From positions 38,778-102,777 of the forward strand of contig CAMLLB010000010.1 in assembly GCA_946480815.1 (NCBI GenBank): a stretch of DNA of 64,000 nucleotides. Direction: 5' to 3'. The notes below the pieces were generated by a model, which did not search any database, was not told where the DNA came from, and saw only the letters and a list, made by a program, of their open reading frames with translations. Shown here piece by piece: positions 33,982-42,805 of this stretch. The number at the start of each line of letters is the position of its first letter. Within the stretch, counting starts at the first letter, position 1. The position numbers and the translations under genes were made by a program. The DNA comes from an uncultured Flavobacteriales bacterium. GTDB lineage: Bacteria; Bacteroidota; Bacteroidia; Flavobacteriales; Crocinitomicaceae.

Positions 33982-35943
33982 ATGGAACAATACACAAACG
34001 AACTCATTCACGAAAGCAGTCTTTATTTGCAGCAGCATGCCCACAATCCTGTAAATTGGGTTCCCTGGTCGAAGGAAGCTTTTGAAAGAGCTGAGAAAGA
34101 ACAAAAATTGGTGCTTGTTTCGGTCGGTTATTCCGCTTGTCACTGGTGTCACGTGATGGAGCACGAATGCTTCGAGGATGAAGAAGTGGCAGCTTTAATG
34201 AACAAACATTTTGTTTGTATCAAAGTTGATCGGGAGGAACGCCCGGATGTGGACCAGGTTTACATGACCGCAGTTCAATTAATGACCCAGCGAGGTGGAT
34301 GGCCTCTGAATTGTTTCACCATCCCGAATGGACAACCGATTTACGGTGGGACTTATTTTCCCAAGGAACAATGGATGCATGTTCTGAAATCCCTGAATCG
34401 TACCTACAAAGAGGAACCTGGAAAAGTATTGGAATATGCCAAAGAATTGGCAGATGGTGTCCGGCAATCGGATCTGATAGCCGTTGCAGAACCTGTAAAG
34501 CCCTTTCCGGAAGACAAATTATGGGAACTTGTTCGCAGGTGGCAACCACGCATGGATATGGTAGAAGGTGGCCCGACCTCTGCACCTAAATTTCCATTGC
34601 CGAGCAACCTGGAATTTTTGTTGCATTACGGGGTTTTAGAGCAGAAAGAAGAAATTCAAAAATACGTCAATCTGACTTTGCGCAAAATGGCATTGGGAGG
34701 AATCTATGATCAGCTTGGAGGTGGTTTTTCGCGATATTCAGTTGATCTATTGTGGAAAATCCCGCATTTTGAGAAAATGCTTTATGACAACGGACAACTT
34801 TTAAGTGTTTATGCCCAGGCCTATACCCAGACAAAAGAACCGGAATACAAACGTGTTTTGGATCAAACGTTGGGATGGCTTGAATGGGAAATGCAAAGTG
34901 AGGAAGGTGGTTTATTCGCGGCACAAGATGCTGATTCGGAAGGAGTGGAAGGGAAGTATTATGTATGGACAAAAGAAGAGATTGAATCTGCTTTAGGAGA
35001 AAATGCTTCCTGGTTCTGGAAATTTTATAATCCCGGAAATAAGGGCTATTGGGAACACCAGCAATGGGTTTTGCTTAGAAATGAAACCTGGGAAGAGTTT
35101 TGTAAAGCCAATCCGGCAATTGATCCTGCAAAAATCCAGGCACAACTGGATACCTTGTTGCATCTTCGTAAGAAACGAATTGCTCCTGTTACGGATACCA
35201 AATGTCTCACAGCATGGAACGCATTGACAATAACAGGTTTGCTGGAAACATTCAAAGCGACGGAAGATCATGGATACCTCAAACTGGCTTTGCAAATTGC
35301 CAAATGGATCCGGAACTACCAGGTTGACAGGAATTTTCAGCTGTTTCACACCCGACAGAACGGACGTTCATTCATCACCGGATTCCTGGATGATTATGCA
35401 ACGACCATTCAGGCATTTTTGGCGCTTTACCAGGTTACGGGAAATGAAGAAGATTTGGTTTTTGCCCAGGAATTAGGTCGTTATACACTGAAAAGTTTTT
35501 ATGACGAACAATCCGGAATGTTCTTTTTTACCGCGAATGACCACGATCTGATCGCCCGTAAAATGGAAATTAACGACAATGTGATTCCGGCTACGAATAG
35601 TATCATGGCACACAACCTGCTCTCACTTTCCCTGCTTTCTGATGAACCGGATTACGAAGAAAAGGCGAAACAAATGCTTCAGAATGTGATTGATGGAATG
35701 GAACAATACGGTTCCGGATATTCGAATTGGGCCTTATTGTTATTGCGTTTTCAGCAGGAAGTACGATTATTGACGATTCCAAAAACTCCCGACTGGAATA
35801 TTTTCAGGAAACAAAGTTCGCCATTTTTACTGGTGCGCTATACCAATGAAAGTGAAGCGACCGTTTGTGCAGCAGGAATTTGTTCCATCCCGATGGTTCA
35901 CATTCGTGAGGTTGAAGATTACCTTGCCAATTCAAAATTATGA
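33982..35943 (+). CDS. DUF255 / YyaL-type thioredoxin-domain protein
   Basis: 653 residues, the usual size of the family that includes bacterial YyaL and human SPATA20. An N-terminal thioredoxin-like domain carries C53-H-W-C56 with the flanking '[18 protein letters not shown]' motif, and '[14 protein letters not shown]' follows as in all members. The remainder is an (alpha/alpha)6 barrel resembling N-acylglucosamine epimerase/cellulase folds ([45 protein letters not shown]). No signal peptide. The biochemical activity of this family is not settled; redox or carbohydrate roles have been suggested. Stands alone between divergent and convergent neighbours. Confidence 0.9.
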   Translation: MEQYTNELIHESSLYLQQHAHNPVNWVPWSKEAFERAEKEQKLVLVSVGYSACHWCHVMEHECFEDEEVAALMNKHFVCIKVDREERPDVDQVYMTAVQLMTQRGGWPLNCFTIPNGQPIYGGTYFPKEQWMHVLKSLNRTYKEEPGKVLEYAKELADGVRQSDLIAVAEPVKPFPEDKLWELVRRWQPRMDMVEGGPTSAPKFPLPSNLEFLLHYGVLEQKEEIQKYVNLTLRKMALGGIYDQLGGGFSRYSVDLLWKIPHFEKMLYDNGQLLSVYAQAYTQTKEPEYKRVLDQTLGWLEWEMQSEEGGLFAAQDADSEGVEGKYYVWTKEEIESALGENASWFWKFYNPGNKGYWEHQQWVLLRNETWEEFCKANPAIDPAKIQAQLDTLLHLRKKRIAPVTDTKCLTAWNALTITGLLETFKATEDHGYLKLALQIAKWIRNYQVDRNFQLFHTRQNGRSFITGFLDDYATTIQAFLALYQVTGNEEDLVFAQELGRYTLKSFYDEQSGMFFFTANDHDLIARKMEINDNVIPATNSIMAHNLLSLSLLSDEPDYEEKAKQMLQNVIDGMEQYGSGYSNWALLLLRFQQEVRLLTIPKTPDWNIFRKQSSPFLLVRYTNESEATVCAAGICSIPMVHIREVEDYLANSKL

Positions 35944-35950
35944 ATCCATT

Positions 35951-35996
35951 ATTGCGAATACCGAACCGATTCAATTCGTAATTCGGCATTCGCAAT
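35951..35996. terminator. inverted repeat between convergent genes
   Basis: ATTGCGAATACCGAA and TTCGGCATTCGCAAT pair over 15 positions with one mismatch around a 16-nt loop. It fills the gap between the DUF255 and msrA stop codons. No strong T-run is present, so the terminator function is tentative; 'attcgcaatt' modules also occur at 44272-44284. Confidence 0.5.
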
Positions 35997-36002
35997 TCGC
36001 AA

Positions 36003-36650
36003 TTATTTTGTTTTCAGCATCTCCGGTGCCTTGATCTTAAACTGCTCCAATCGTGGTTGTGAAACAGCTTGCACGTAACCGTTATTCGGATTGCGGCACT
36101 CAAAATTCTGATGGTATTCTTCCGCTTTGTAAAAAGCCGTGTATTTGACCACTTCGGTTGTTATGCGCGGGAATTTTTTCTCTTTCAACAATTGATCGAT
36201 ATACGCTTTTGCATGATCACGTTCGTAATTGTTCTGGTAGAAAATAGCTGATCGATACTGGGTCCCGGCATCCGGCCCCTGACGGTTCATCGTTGTCGGA
36301 TCATGAGAATCGTAAAAAACCTTCAGGAGATCGTCGTAAGAAATGATCGTGGAATCATAATAGATTTTCACCGTTTCCGCGTGTCCGGTTGTTCCCGTAC
36401 AAACTGCTTCATACGTTGGATTTTCGACATGTCCGCCGGAATACCCGCTTTCTACTTCGATTACTCCTTTTACCGATTCATAAATGGCTTCGACACACCA
36501 AAAACAACCGCTTCCGAAGTAAGCCACCTGGTAACCGGATAATTCGGTATCCGTTTTTTGTTTTTTACTGACTTCGGGTGTTTTATCTTTCTGACCGCAG
36601 GCACTTAAAGACAAACTCATAAGAATGAAAGAGAAAATGACGTGTTTCAT
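36003..36650 (-). CDS. msrA: peptide-methionine (S)-S-oxide reductase, lipoprotein form
   Basis: 215 residues. Repairs oxidised methionine in proteins. The active-site motif GCFWCVEAIYESVKG lies near residue 52 and 'GYSGGHVENPTYEAVCTGTTGH' follows as in all MsrA proteins; the C-terminal region has 'YHQNFECRNPNNGYVQ' with a resolving-Cys candidate. Unlike cytosolic MsrA it starts with a lipoprotein signal (MKHVIFSFILMSLSLSAC, Cys18), so it is predicted to act in the periplasm. Confidence 0.92.
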   Translation of the reverse strand: MKHVIFSFILMSLSLSACGQKDKTPEVSKKQKTDTELSGYQVAYFGSGCFWCVEAIYESVKGVIEVESGYSGGHVENPTYEAVCTGTTGHAETVKIYYDSTIISYDDLLKVFYDSHDPTTMNRQGPDAGTQYRSAIFYQNNYERDHAKAYIDQLLKEKKFPRITTEVVKYTAFYKAEEYHQNFECRNPNNGYVQAVSQPRLEQFKIKAPEMLKTK

Positions 36651-37039
36651 GGATAATTTTTCACAAGTTACGACAGAGTTCCGCTTCCGGATTTACCCTT
36701 CTGTATTTTTAACCTTTCTTATGATGAATTAAACAAGCTAATCCTCAAAATACTGTTGTTTTTTCTCCCGCCGAACACAAATACTCACAGAGTATATGGA
36801 AAAAGGCAGTAAATCTATCATTCAAACTCTCGGAGATAAATAATGGTTGAAGTGTTTCAGTTCACACAGGGAACAATTCCTTCGAAAATCTGCACAATAT
36901 GCGTGCAAAAGAACCCGGCACTTGAATTTCGTATGGATGAACAACACAAATAATTGAGGCAGAAACAACAAAAAAAAGTAGAAAGGTTTAAAAAGTCGGT
37001 TCAACTCATTATATTCGCACCCTTAAAAGAAAATATAGA
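36651..37039. other. 389-bp intergenic region with two tiny ORFs
   Basis: No recognised gene or RNA. Two very short + strand ORFs abut in a TAATG overlap: 36796-36843 (15 codons) and 36843-36953 (36 codons, with a C-T-I-C motif). Neither has supporting features beyond the overlap. The right end carries the predicted promoter of the PpiD-like gene. Confidence 0.4.
36987..37017 (+). promoter_or_regulatory. predicted promoter of the PpiD-like gene
   Basis: TTTA (36987-36990), 19-bp spacer, TATATTCG (37010-37017): one mismatch in each box. The TTCG ending of the -7 box is the same variant as at the nuo promoter. Leader about 18 nt. Confidence 0.4.
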
Positions 37040-39250
37040 ATGGCAATCATCGGTAGAATCAGAAACATGCGTTACCTGCTTGTAGGTATCACAGGTTTAG
37101 CTCTTTTAACTTTTATCCTTACAGGGTTATTTGATAAAATCGGCTCATCAGTTGATAGAGGTACGTTAGGTACAATCGACGGAAATGAAGTAGATACGGC
37201 AATATACAATGCTAAATTGAATCAGTTTGTTATGTCTGACAAACAACAGTTCCAGCAACAACAAAAAGAGTATACGGATAAGGATGCTGAACAATCTGCG
37301 GATAAAGCATGGTCTGCGACAGTAGATGAAATCATCCTGAAGGGTGAATACGAAGCGCTTGGTTTAGCTGTTTCTGAAAAAGAATTCACTTCGTTCCTTT
37401 ACGGAGAAGAAGGATTTACATTATTGCCGGAGATTCAACAAGCATTTACAGATCCTGCAACAGGACAATTCAATGCTGCTCAATTGGAAAAATACATCCA
37501 GGACCAGGAAAAATCCACTGATCCTGCAGCAATCGATAATTGGAAAAGAACAAAAGAAGCAATCCGTACACAGCGTATGCAGGAAAAATACTTCCAGTAC
37601 CTGGGTCAGGGAGCTTATGTAACCAAATTAGAGGCTAAGAACGAATACCTGGCTAAAAACGAATCGAAGTCTGTTTCTTTTGTAATGGGAGCTTACCGTG
37701 ATATCACTGAGAACCAAATGAAGATTTCGGATAAAGAAGTTCGTGCATTCTTTGAAAAAAACAAAGACAAACCGAAATACCAGGTAATGGCAGGTCGTGA
37801 TGTGAAGTATTTCGATGTGACGATTGTTCCTTCCAAAAAAGATTCATTGGTGTTCAACAAAGAAATGGCTAAGATCAAGAAAGGATTTGCAGCTTCAACA
37901 AACGACTCATTGTTCATTTTGGAGAATTCCGAATTGCCAAGAATGTATGCTGAAGGTCACATGATGACTTTCCGTCCGGAAGGAGATCCGAAAGCACGTC
38001 AGGGAATGACTTATCCTGCTGCAATGGATACGGTTTTCAAAACAGCTGCTATCGGCCAGATTGTTGGGCCTTACAATGAGAACGGAACAACACGTATTGC
38101 GAAAGTACTGGACTTTAACTCGACAGTAATGAAAGTGCGTCACATTTTGATCAGTGCACAAAAAGGAGATACGAAAAAAATTGCTTCTGCTAAGAAATTG
38201 GCTGACAGTTTGGTGAAAGTGGTAAACGCTTCCAACTTCGAGGAGTTCGTGAAGAAATATTCGGAAGATCCGGGATCGAAAGACAAAGGTGGTGTTTACG
38301 AAGACTTCATGGATTACGAAATGGTGACACCATTCTCTGACTTCGCGAAGAGTAAGCCGGTTGGATCGATCGGAGTTGTTCAGACAGATTTCGGATTCCA
38401 CATCATGGAAGTATTGGACAGAAAGAATGATAAAGCATTCCCAGTATTGGCAGTAGTTCAAAAAACATTGTTGCCTTCTGAAGATACGAAGACAAACCTG
38501 AAAGATAAAGCTTACAGCTTGTTGGCGAAAATCGACAGAGAGTTGAACAAAAAACAGGATATCGCAGACAAGATCATTTTGTTTGATACGATTGCGCGCA
38601 GAGAAGGATATTACTCAAGACCTGCACGTATGTTCGACGAAGCTCCGAAAGTACAGGGATTCACTACTAAAATGGCTGCACAAACCATTTTGGAATTGGC
38701 TTACAACGACGAAGCGGAAGTTGGGGACTTATGTTCTTCTCCTATCCAGGATGACAACCGTTTGATTATTGCAATTGTTTCTTCGATTCGTGAAAAAGGT
38801 GCTCCTGCGTTGGTTGACGTATACGAGCGTATGAGAACAGATGCATTGAACGAGAAAAAAGCAAATTCCATCTTGAAGAAAATCGGATCTGTTACGAATT
38901 TGGAGGTGTTGGCTAAGAAATTGAAAACAGATGTGAAGCAAGCAGAAGTAACATTTGCATCACCAAGTATCCAGGGTGGTGGTTACGAACCGGAAGTAGT
39001 AGGAGCATTGTTCTCAGGAAAGATCAAGGACAAAATGTCTTCCAAAGCAACTGTTGGTCAATCGGGTGTATATGTAATCCGTGTGATCAAAACAGTAAAG
39101 GCTCCGGCAGCGAAAAACTACGATGCGGAAAAATTACAGCTATTAAGCCAGATCAAGGGAAGCATTGCGAATTATTCCCGTCAGGCATTGCAGAAAAAAC
39201 TGAATGTAATGGACAACAGAGCACTATTGGATGCTGGAATTGTTCGTTAA
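37040..39250 (+). CDS. PpiD-like peptidyl-prolyl isomerase / periplasmic foldase
   Basis: 736 residues. A single transmembrane helix (about 11-31, YLLVGITGLALLTFILTGLF) anchors a periplasmic chaperone. Next comes a SurA/PpiD N-terminal helical domain, then a parvulin-type PPIC domain at about 363-455 with VRHILISAQ, FEEFVKKYSEDPGSKDKGG and VQTDFGFHIMEVLD, and a long C-terminal part. E. coli PpiD has the same layout but is about 110 residues shorter. It probably helps fold newly exported proteins, including the many outer-membrane and T9SS cargo proteins in this genome. Monocistronic, with its own promoter and terminator. Confidence 0.85.
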   Translation: MAIIGRIRNMRYLLVGITGLALLTFILTGLFDKIGSSVDRGTLGTIDGNEVDTAIYNAKLNQFVMSDKQQFQQQQKEYTDKDAEQSADKAWSATVDEIILKGEYEALGLAVSEKEFTSFLYGEEGFTLLPEIQQAFTDPATGQFNAAQLEKYIQDQEKSTDPAAIDNWKRTKEAIRTQRMQEKYFQYLGQGAYVTKLEAKNEYLAKNESKSVSFVMGAYRDITENQMKISDKEVRAFFEKNKDKPKYQVMAGRDVKYFDVTIVPSKKDSLVFNKEMAKIKKGFAASTNDSLFILENSELPRMYAEGHMMTFRPEGDPKARQGMTYPAAMDTVFKTAAIGQIVGPYNENGTTRIAKVLDFNSTVMKVRHILISAQKGDTKKIASAKKLADSLVKVVNASNFEEFVKKYSEDPGSKDKGGVYEDFMDYEMVTPFSDFAKSKPVGSIGVVQTDFGFHIMEVLDRKNDKAFPVLAVVQKTLLPSEDTKTNLKDKAYSLLAKIDRELNKKQDIADKIILFDTIARREGYYSRPARMFDEAPKVQGFTTKMAAQTILELAYNDEAEVGDLCSSPIQDDNRLIIAIVSSIREKGAPALVDVYERMRTDALNEKKANSILKKIGSVTNLEVLAKKLKTDVKQAEVTFASPSIQGGGYEPEVVGALFSGKIKDKMSSKATVGQSGVYVIRVIKTVKAPAAKNYDAEKLQLLSQIKGSIANYSRQALQKKLNVMDNRALLDAGIVR

Positions 39251-39272
39251 TAGATAATTGAATTAAAAAAAG

Positions 39273-39306
39273 AAAGGTTGTGTCCATTGCGGATACAACC
39301 TTTTTT
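39273..39306 (+). terminator. intrinsic terminator after the PpiD-like gene
   Basis: AAAGGTTGTGTCC and GGATACAACCTTT form a 13-bp stem (one G-T pair) with a 5-nt loop, then TTT and GTTT. It lies 23 bases after the stop codon. Confidence 0.85.
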
Positions 39307-39373
39307 GTTTACCGGATCTTCTAAATGCTCAATAATTCATTCTATCTTCAACCCAACGAATTAAACTAAGAAA

Positions 39374-40411
39374 ATGAAACTGCTTCGATCAATCTCTTTG
39401 TTTGTATTTACGGGTCTTATTGCCGGAAACGCGTTATCCCAATGTTTTGATGATACTTATTCAAAAATTTCCGATAAAGAAATGCTTCCCTGCAATGATA
39501 AGGAATGGGTATTGGCCTATGAAGACAATTTTGATGGCAAGGAATTAGCGCCGAAAAACTGGATTTTTCCTTATCAGGGAGTGTTGGCCGGGTTTAATTT
39601 CGAACGGGATGGTTCCAAAGTGTGGTATGCCAATACGAATCCCACTCCAGCGATTCCGCTTTCACACAACATTGTCACAGAAAACGGGATCCTGAAACTG
39701 ATCGCACGAAAAGAGCCTACTCCGATCAACGGAAAATATGTGGTGAACTGGTCTACTGTTCCACCAACGAAAGATTCATCTTCGTTTCAGTATTCTTCTG
39801 CCTGGATCGAATCGCAACGCCTGTTTGGTTATGGGAAATACGAAGCACGGATCAAAATCCCGAAAGGAAAAGGATTGTGGCCGGCTTTCTGGCTGTTTAA
39901 CGGTGAGAATGGAAAGCACAACTACGAGATAGACATTTTTGAGTTCTGGAATGAGTATAATTGCGTGGGAAGATATAAGAAAAACCGCCTGTCAAAGAAC
40001 CCGCATTTTACCATTCATGGAGACAGTATTAACAGAAGCAGTTCCCAGTGTGCCGATGATCAATATCCCTGTTACGGTAATTGGGGAAATTCAAAAACCG
40101 ATTACAGCGCAGATTACCATATTTATGCGGTAGAATGGGATTATTACAAGATCATCTGGACCATTGACGGGCAAGTTGTTCATTCCCTGTACCGTTTTAA
40201 TTCGAAGAATGGAAATCCTACAGATTGTAACACCATCCAGGCAGGAGAGGAATACAAGGTGAACGAATCCTGGCCTTTTACGGAGCAAATGCAGGTACGA
40301 TTCAACCTGGGTGTTCAGCATGGAAATAACAACGACCCAAATGCAAGTGATGATTTTCCGCAGGCAATGGAAATCGATTATTTTCGTTTTTATAAGAAAG
40401 GAATCAACTAA
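39374..40411 (+). CDS. secreted GH16 beta-glucanase-like glycoside hydrolase
   Basis: 345 residues with a signal peptide (about 1-22, ending ALSQ). Glycoside hydrolase family 16 is shown by the catalytic motif E185-I-D-I-F-E190 (nucleophile and acid/base glutamates) and by 'SAWIESQRLFGYGKYEARIKIP' ahead of it and 'YHIYAVEWDYYKIIWTIDG' after it. Members cleave beta-1,3/1,4-glucans such as laminarin; the sequence does not fix the exact substrate. There is no T9SS sorting domain, so it is probably periplasmic or outer-membrane associated. Extra cysteines (C23, C40 and others) may form disulfides. Confidence 0.88.
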   Translation: MKLLRSISLFVFTGLIAGNALSQCFDDTYSKISDKEMLPCNDKEWVLAYEDNFDGKELAPKNWIFPYQGVLAGFNFERDGSKVWYANTNPTPAIPLSHNIVTENGILKLIARKEPTPINGKYVVNWSTVPPTKDSSSFQYSSAWIESQRLFGYGKYEARIKIPKGKGLWPAFWLFNGENGKHNYEIDIFEFWNEYNCVGRYKKNRLSKNPHFTIHGDSINRSSSQCADDQYPCYGNWGNSKTDYSADYHIYAVEWDYYKIIWTIDGQVVHSLYRFNSKNGNPTDCNTIQAGEEYKVNESWPFTEQMQVRFNLGVQHGNNNDPNASDDFPQAMEIDYFRFYKKGIN

Positions 40412-40434
40412 GAATAAACAAACCTAAAATCAAC

Positions 40435-40518
40435 ATGTTGTCGACCCTAACGGATGTCCATAAATTAGCCTCCGGGAAATTGGCTGATGAAGTAGATTTT
40501 ATAAATTTTGGAATATGA
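40435..40518 (+). CDS. 27-residue ORF overlapping the Imm49 gene start
   Basis: A small ORF, M-L-S-T-L-T-D-V ... F-I-N-F-G-I, whose stop codon overlaps the Imm49 start as ATGA. Toxin genes often overlap their immunity gene in exactly this way, so it could be the surviving tail of a toxin gene or a short leader that couples translation. The frame is closed upstream at 40393-40395, so no longer toxin is encoded here. I recognise no homologue. Low confidence that it is expressed. Confidence 0.3.
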   Translation: MLSTLTDVHKLASGKLADEVDFINFGI

Positions 40519-41312
40519 TAATTGACCAAACGAGACATTTTCAACCTGAAGAAGACAGTTTGATCTTTGCTTATTCAAGCGACATGAGTGTACTTGATGC
40601 GGTTTTAAGGAATATTGAGTATGCTCCCGGAGTTTCTTCATTGAATAATACAGCAATGGATGCCATTGTTAAAGGAGTATTATTGAACAAAAGTAAGGAG
40701 ATGTTGGGGAACTTTCAACTTCTTGCAGAAATGGGGGTTTTTACGTTCAGAATGAATGAAGCCAAAACCCATACCTTTAAATCGGTTGTGTGGGGAAAAC
40801 AATATGAGTTCCCAGGCAATCAGGAAGGAAGTTACATCACTGCAACAGATTGGGTAACCTATTTACAATGTGCTACTATAGCAGATGACCTACAAAGTAT
40901 CGACTATCTGTTATCGGTCCCCTCAGAAGTCTTTGAAATGACATCTGCCTCTTTTAATGCTTTCGATCAGGCATTGGTTGAATGTTACAAAGGAATATAC
41001 CTGGATTTTGAAAATGAAGAAATGATTCTGCAGCTAATAAAAACAACACAAGAAAATGCCAGCCATCCGTATTTGAACAATTATGTTATTCCAGCTCTTT
41101 TGGTATACAAATCGTTCTATACAAAACACGAAAACGTAATTGATGAGACAATCACTGATGCATTGATTAAACATAGAAATTATTGGGATACAGAAGACCA
41201 TAAATACGCTTCAAAAGGTTGGATTTCTATTCCAATAATCAGTGCATTGATTCATAAAAACTATAAAGTAGCTGTAAAATCAGCTTACTTACCTGATAAT
41301 CTTATTCCTTAA
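40515..41312 (+). CDS. Imm49-family immunity protein, orphan
   Basis: 265 residues, cytoplasmic, mostly helical. It matches the Imm49 family of polymorphic-toxin immunity proteins by its order of conserved blocks: 'TATDWVTYLQCATIADDLQSI' with 'DYLLSVP' near 120-140, 'FDQALVECYKGIY' near 153, and the C-terminal hallmark 'DALIKHRNYWDTEDHKYASKG' - 'WISIPIISALIHKNYKVAVKS' - 'AYLPDNLIP'. Family members neutralise cognate contact-dependent toxins. No toxin gene lies beside it: upstream is a GH16 enzyme, downstream the PPIase gene on the other strand. The region appears richer in A/T than its neighbours, which would suit recent transfer. An orphan immunity gene could protect against toxins of related strains. 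Confidence 0.8.
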   Translation: MIIDQTRHFQPEEDSLIFAYSSDMSVLDAVLRNIEYAPGVSSLNNTAMDAIVKGVLLNKSKEMLGNFQLLAEMGVFTFRMNEAKTHTFKSVVWGKQYEFPGNQEGSYITATDWVTYLQCATIADDLQSIDYLLSVPSEVFEMTSASFNAFDQALVECYKGIYLDFENEEMILQLIKTTQENASHPYLNNYVIPALLVYKSFYTKHENVIDETITDALIKHRNYWDTEDHKYASKGWISIPIISALIHKNYKVAVKSAYLPDNLIP

Positions 41313-41354
41313 TATGATTCCTATATAAAAGGAATAAAAGCAGCCATATTACTA

Positions 41355-41390
41355 AATAAAAAAGGAGCAACTCATTTGAATTACTCCTTT
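41355..41390 (-). terminator. intrinsic terminator of the cyclophilin-FKBP gene
   Basis: Read on the minus strand: AAAGGAGTAA and TTGCTCCTTT (one mismatch) with a 10-nt loop, followed by a T-rich tail (TTTTATTT). Lies 24 bases after the stop codon at 41414 and may also serve the Imm49 gene weakly. Confidence 0.7.
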
Positions 41391-41413
41391 AAAAGATTTA
41401 TTTGGATAAGAAA

Positions 41414-42565
41414 TTATTTCTCAGGATTGCCATTCACCTCTTTTTTCGCTGGGACATTGTGAATAACATTCAATAACTCAATATCAAATACCAAATCCGA
41501 ATATGGAGGGATTCCACCTGGTCTTCCTGCAGCACCGTACGCTTTGAAATAAGGGATTACGAAAATACCTCTTCCACCTTTGCTCAACATGGAAATTGCT
41601 TCGTCATAACCTGCAATCATTTGCCCCACATTGTGCGTGAAATCCAATGGTTGATTACGATCACGGGAAGAATCGAACTTCGTACCGTTCAGGAAAGTTC
41701 CGGTGTAATGTGTAGAAACATTGTCTCCTTTATTTGCTTTTTCACCGTTTCCTTCTGTTTGGATCACGTAAACCAACCCGGATTCTGTTTGTTGTGCAGT
41801 AGGGTAAGTTTTACGGATTTCATCCAATAAGTATACGCGGTATTCAGCTTCAGTCATTTTGGAAACTTTTGCAATACGTTCCTTTTCAATTGCATCCAAT
41901 CTCGCTTGTTCTGCTCTTTTTACTTCCAGTTCAGCCTGTACTTTTGCATAAGTTGTCTTGAATGTTTCTGTCGCATTCCACGATTTGTACGCTTTCCCGT
42001 TACGGATGATGATCACTTTCGTCATCACGTCGTTTTGTTCGATTTTATTCACCACATCCTGTCCTTCGATCACATGACCAAAAACAGTGTGTTTCCCGTT
42101 CAACCATGGAGTTTCCTTGTGTGTAATGAAAAACTGACTTCCGTTTGTAGCCGGTCCGCTGTTCGCCATGGAAAGGATCCCAGGCCCGCTGTGTGTCAGA
42201 TCAGGTCTTGTTTCATCCGGGAATTTGTATCCGGGACCACCCATTCCATTTCCTTGAGGATCTCCTCCCTGGATCATGAAATCTTTGATCACACGGTGAA
42301 ATTTCAATCCATCGTAAAATGGTTTTGTAATTTTAATAGAATCAAAAAGTGTGATATTTCCTTCAGCCAGGCCAACGAAATTGGCAACTGTCATAGGTGT
42401 TTTTTCTTCCTCTAGTTTTACAATGATATTCCCTCTTGTTGTAACAAAAGCGGCATAAATACCCGGTGCTGCATCTTTGGGAAGTTCAACTTTTTGTGCT
42501 AAAAGCGAAGTGGTAGTAATACATAAAAGCATCAATGCTGAAATGTACTTAAGTCCTTTTTTCAT
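41414..42565 (-). CDS. cyclophilin-FKBP fusion peptidyl-prolyl isomerase
   Basis: 383 residues from the ATG at 42565. Signal peptide about 1-23 (ends SLLAQ). The N-terminal half is a cyclophilin ([63 protein letters not shown]). A charged helical linker (about 212-250) leads to an FKBP-type domain ([57 protein letters not shown]). Two unrelated isomerase folds in one exported protein suggest a bifunctional periplasmic foldase; both active-site regions look intact. A second exported isomerase gene lies 2 kb upstream. Confidence 0.92.
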   Translation of the reverse strand: MKKGLKYISALMLLCITTTSLLAQKVELPKDAAPGIYAAFVTTRGNIIVKLEEEKTPMTVANFVGLAEGNITLFDSIKITKPFYDGLKFHRVIKDFMIQGGDPQGNGMGGPGYKFPDETRPDLTHSGPGILSMANSGPATNGSQFFITHKETPWLNGKHTVFGHVIEGQDVVNKIEQNDVMTKVIIIRNGKAYKSWNATETFKTTYAKVQAELEVKRAEQARLDAIEKERIAKVSKMTEAEYRVYLLDEIRKTYPTAQQTESGLVYVIQTEGNGEKANKGDNVSTHYTGTFLNGTKFDSSRDRNQPLDFTHNVGQMIAGYDEAISMLSKGGRGIFVIPYFKAYGAAGRPGGIPPYSDLVFDIELLNVIHNVPAKKEVNGNPEK

Positions 42566-42648
42566 ATTCAATTATTTGGGTTTAAAAATAGTGCAATTTT
42601 GCGAACTGAACCGGAAAAATCAAAAATCAGTCCAAAAGTTCACAAGGC

Positions 42649-42735
42649 AGTCAGTTGAATAGCGGAGCATATCGAAAACGACATAGTTTAAGCTTGGCTT
42701 GAAAAGCTGACTGAGCGTAGTCGAAGGCAACTTTT
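42649..42735. repeat. degenerate REP-like element (CTGAGCGTAGTCGAAG family)
   Basis: CTGAGCGTAGTCGAAG at 42711-42726 is a motif widely seen in bacterial intergenic REP-like repeats. A weaker copy (AGCGGAGCATATCGAAAA) lies at 42661, and AGTCAG (42649) / CTGACT (42707) form an inverted pair. Located between divergent genes. Confidence 0.5.
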
Positions 42736-42805
42736 CGATTTCTTATGAGCAAAGTCATTTTTTGCTTCAAAAAAAACCCGAAATTTGTTCTATAAAAATA
42801 CACAC

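Noticed and set aside
37907..38461. 184-codon open frame antisense to the PpiD-like gene
   Set aside because: It lies wholly within a strongly supported coding region, its translation is rich in His/Phe/Cys/Arg in no domain-like order, and it has no promoter or start signal.
41906..42415. 169-codon open frame antisense to the cyclophilin-FKBP gene
   Set aside because: Shadow of a real gene with known domains in the other strand; composition (many Cys, Phe, His) is typical of antisense frames.
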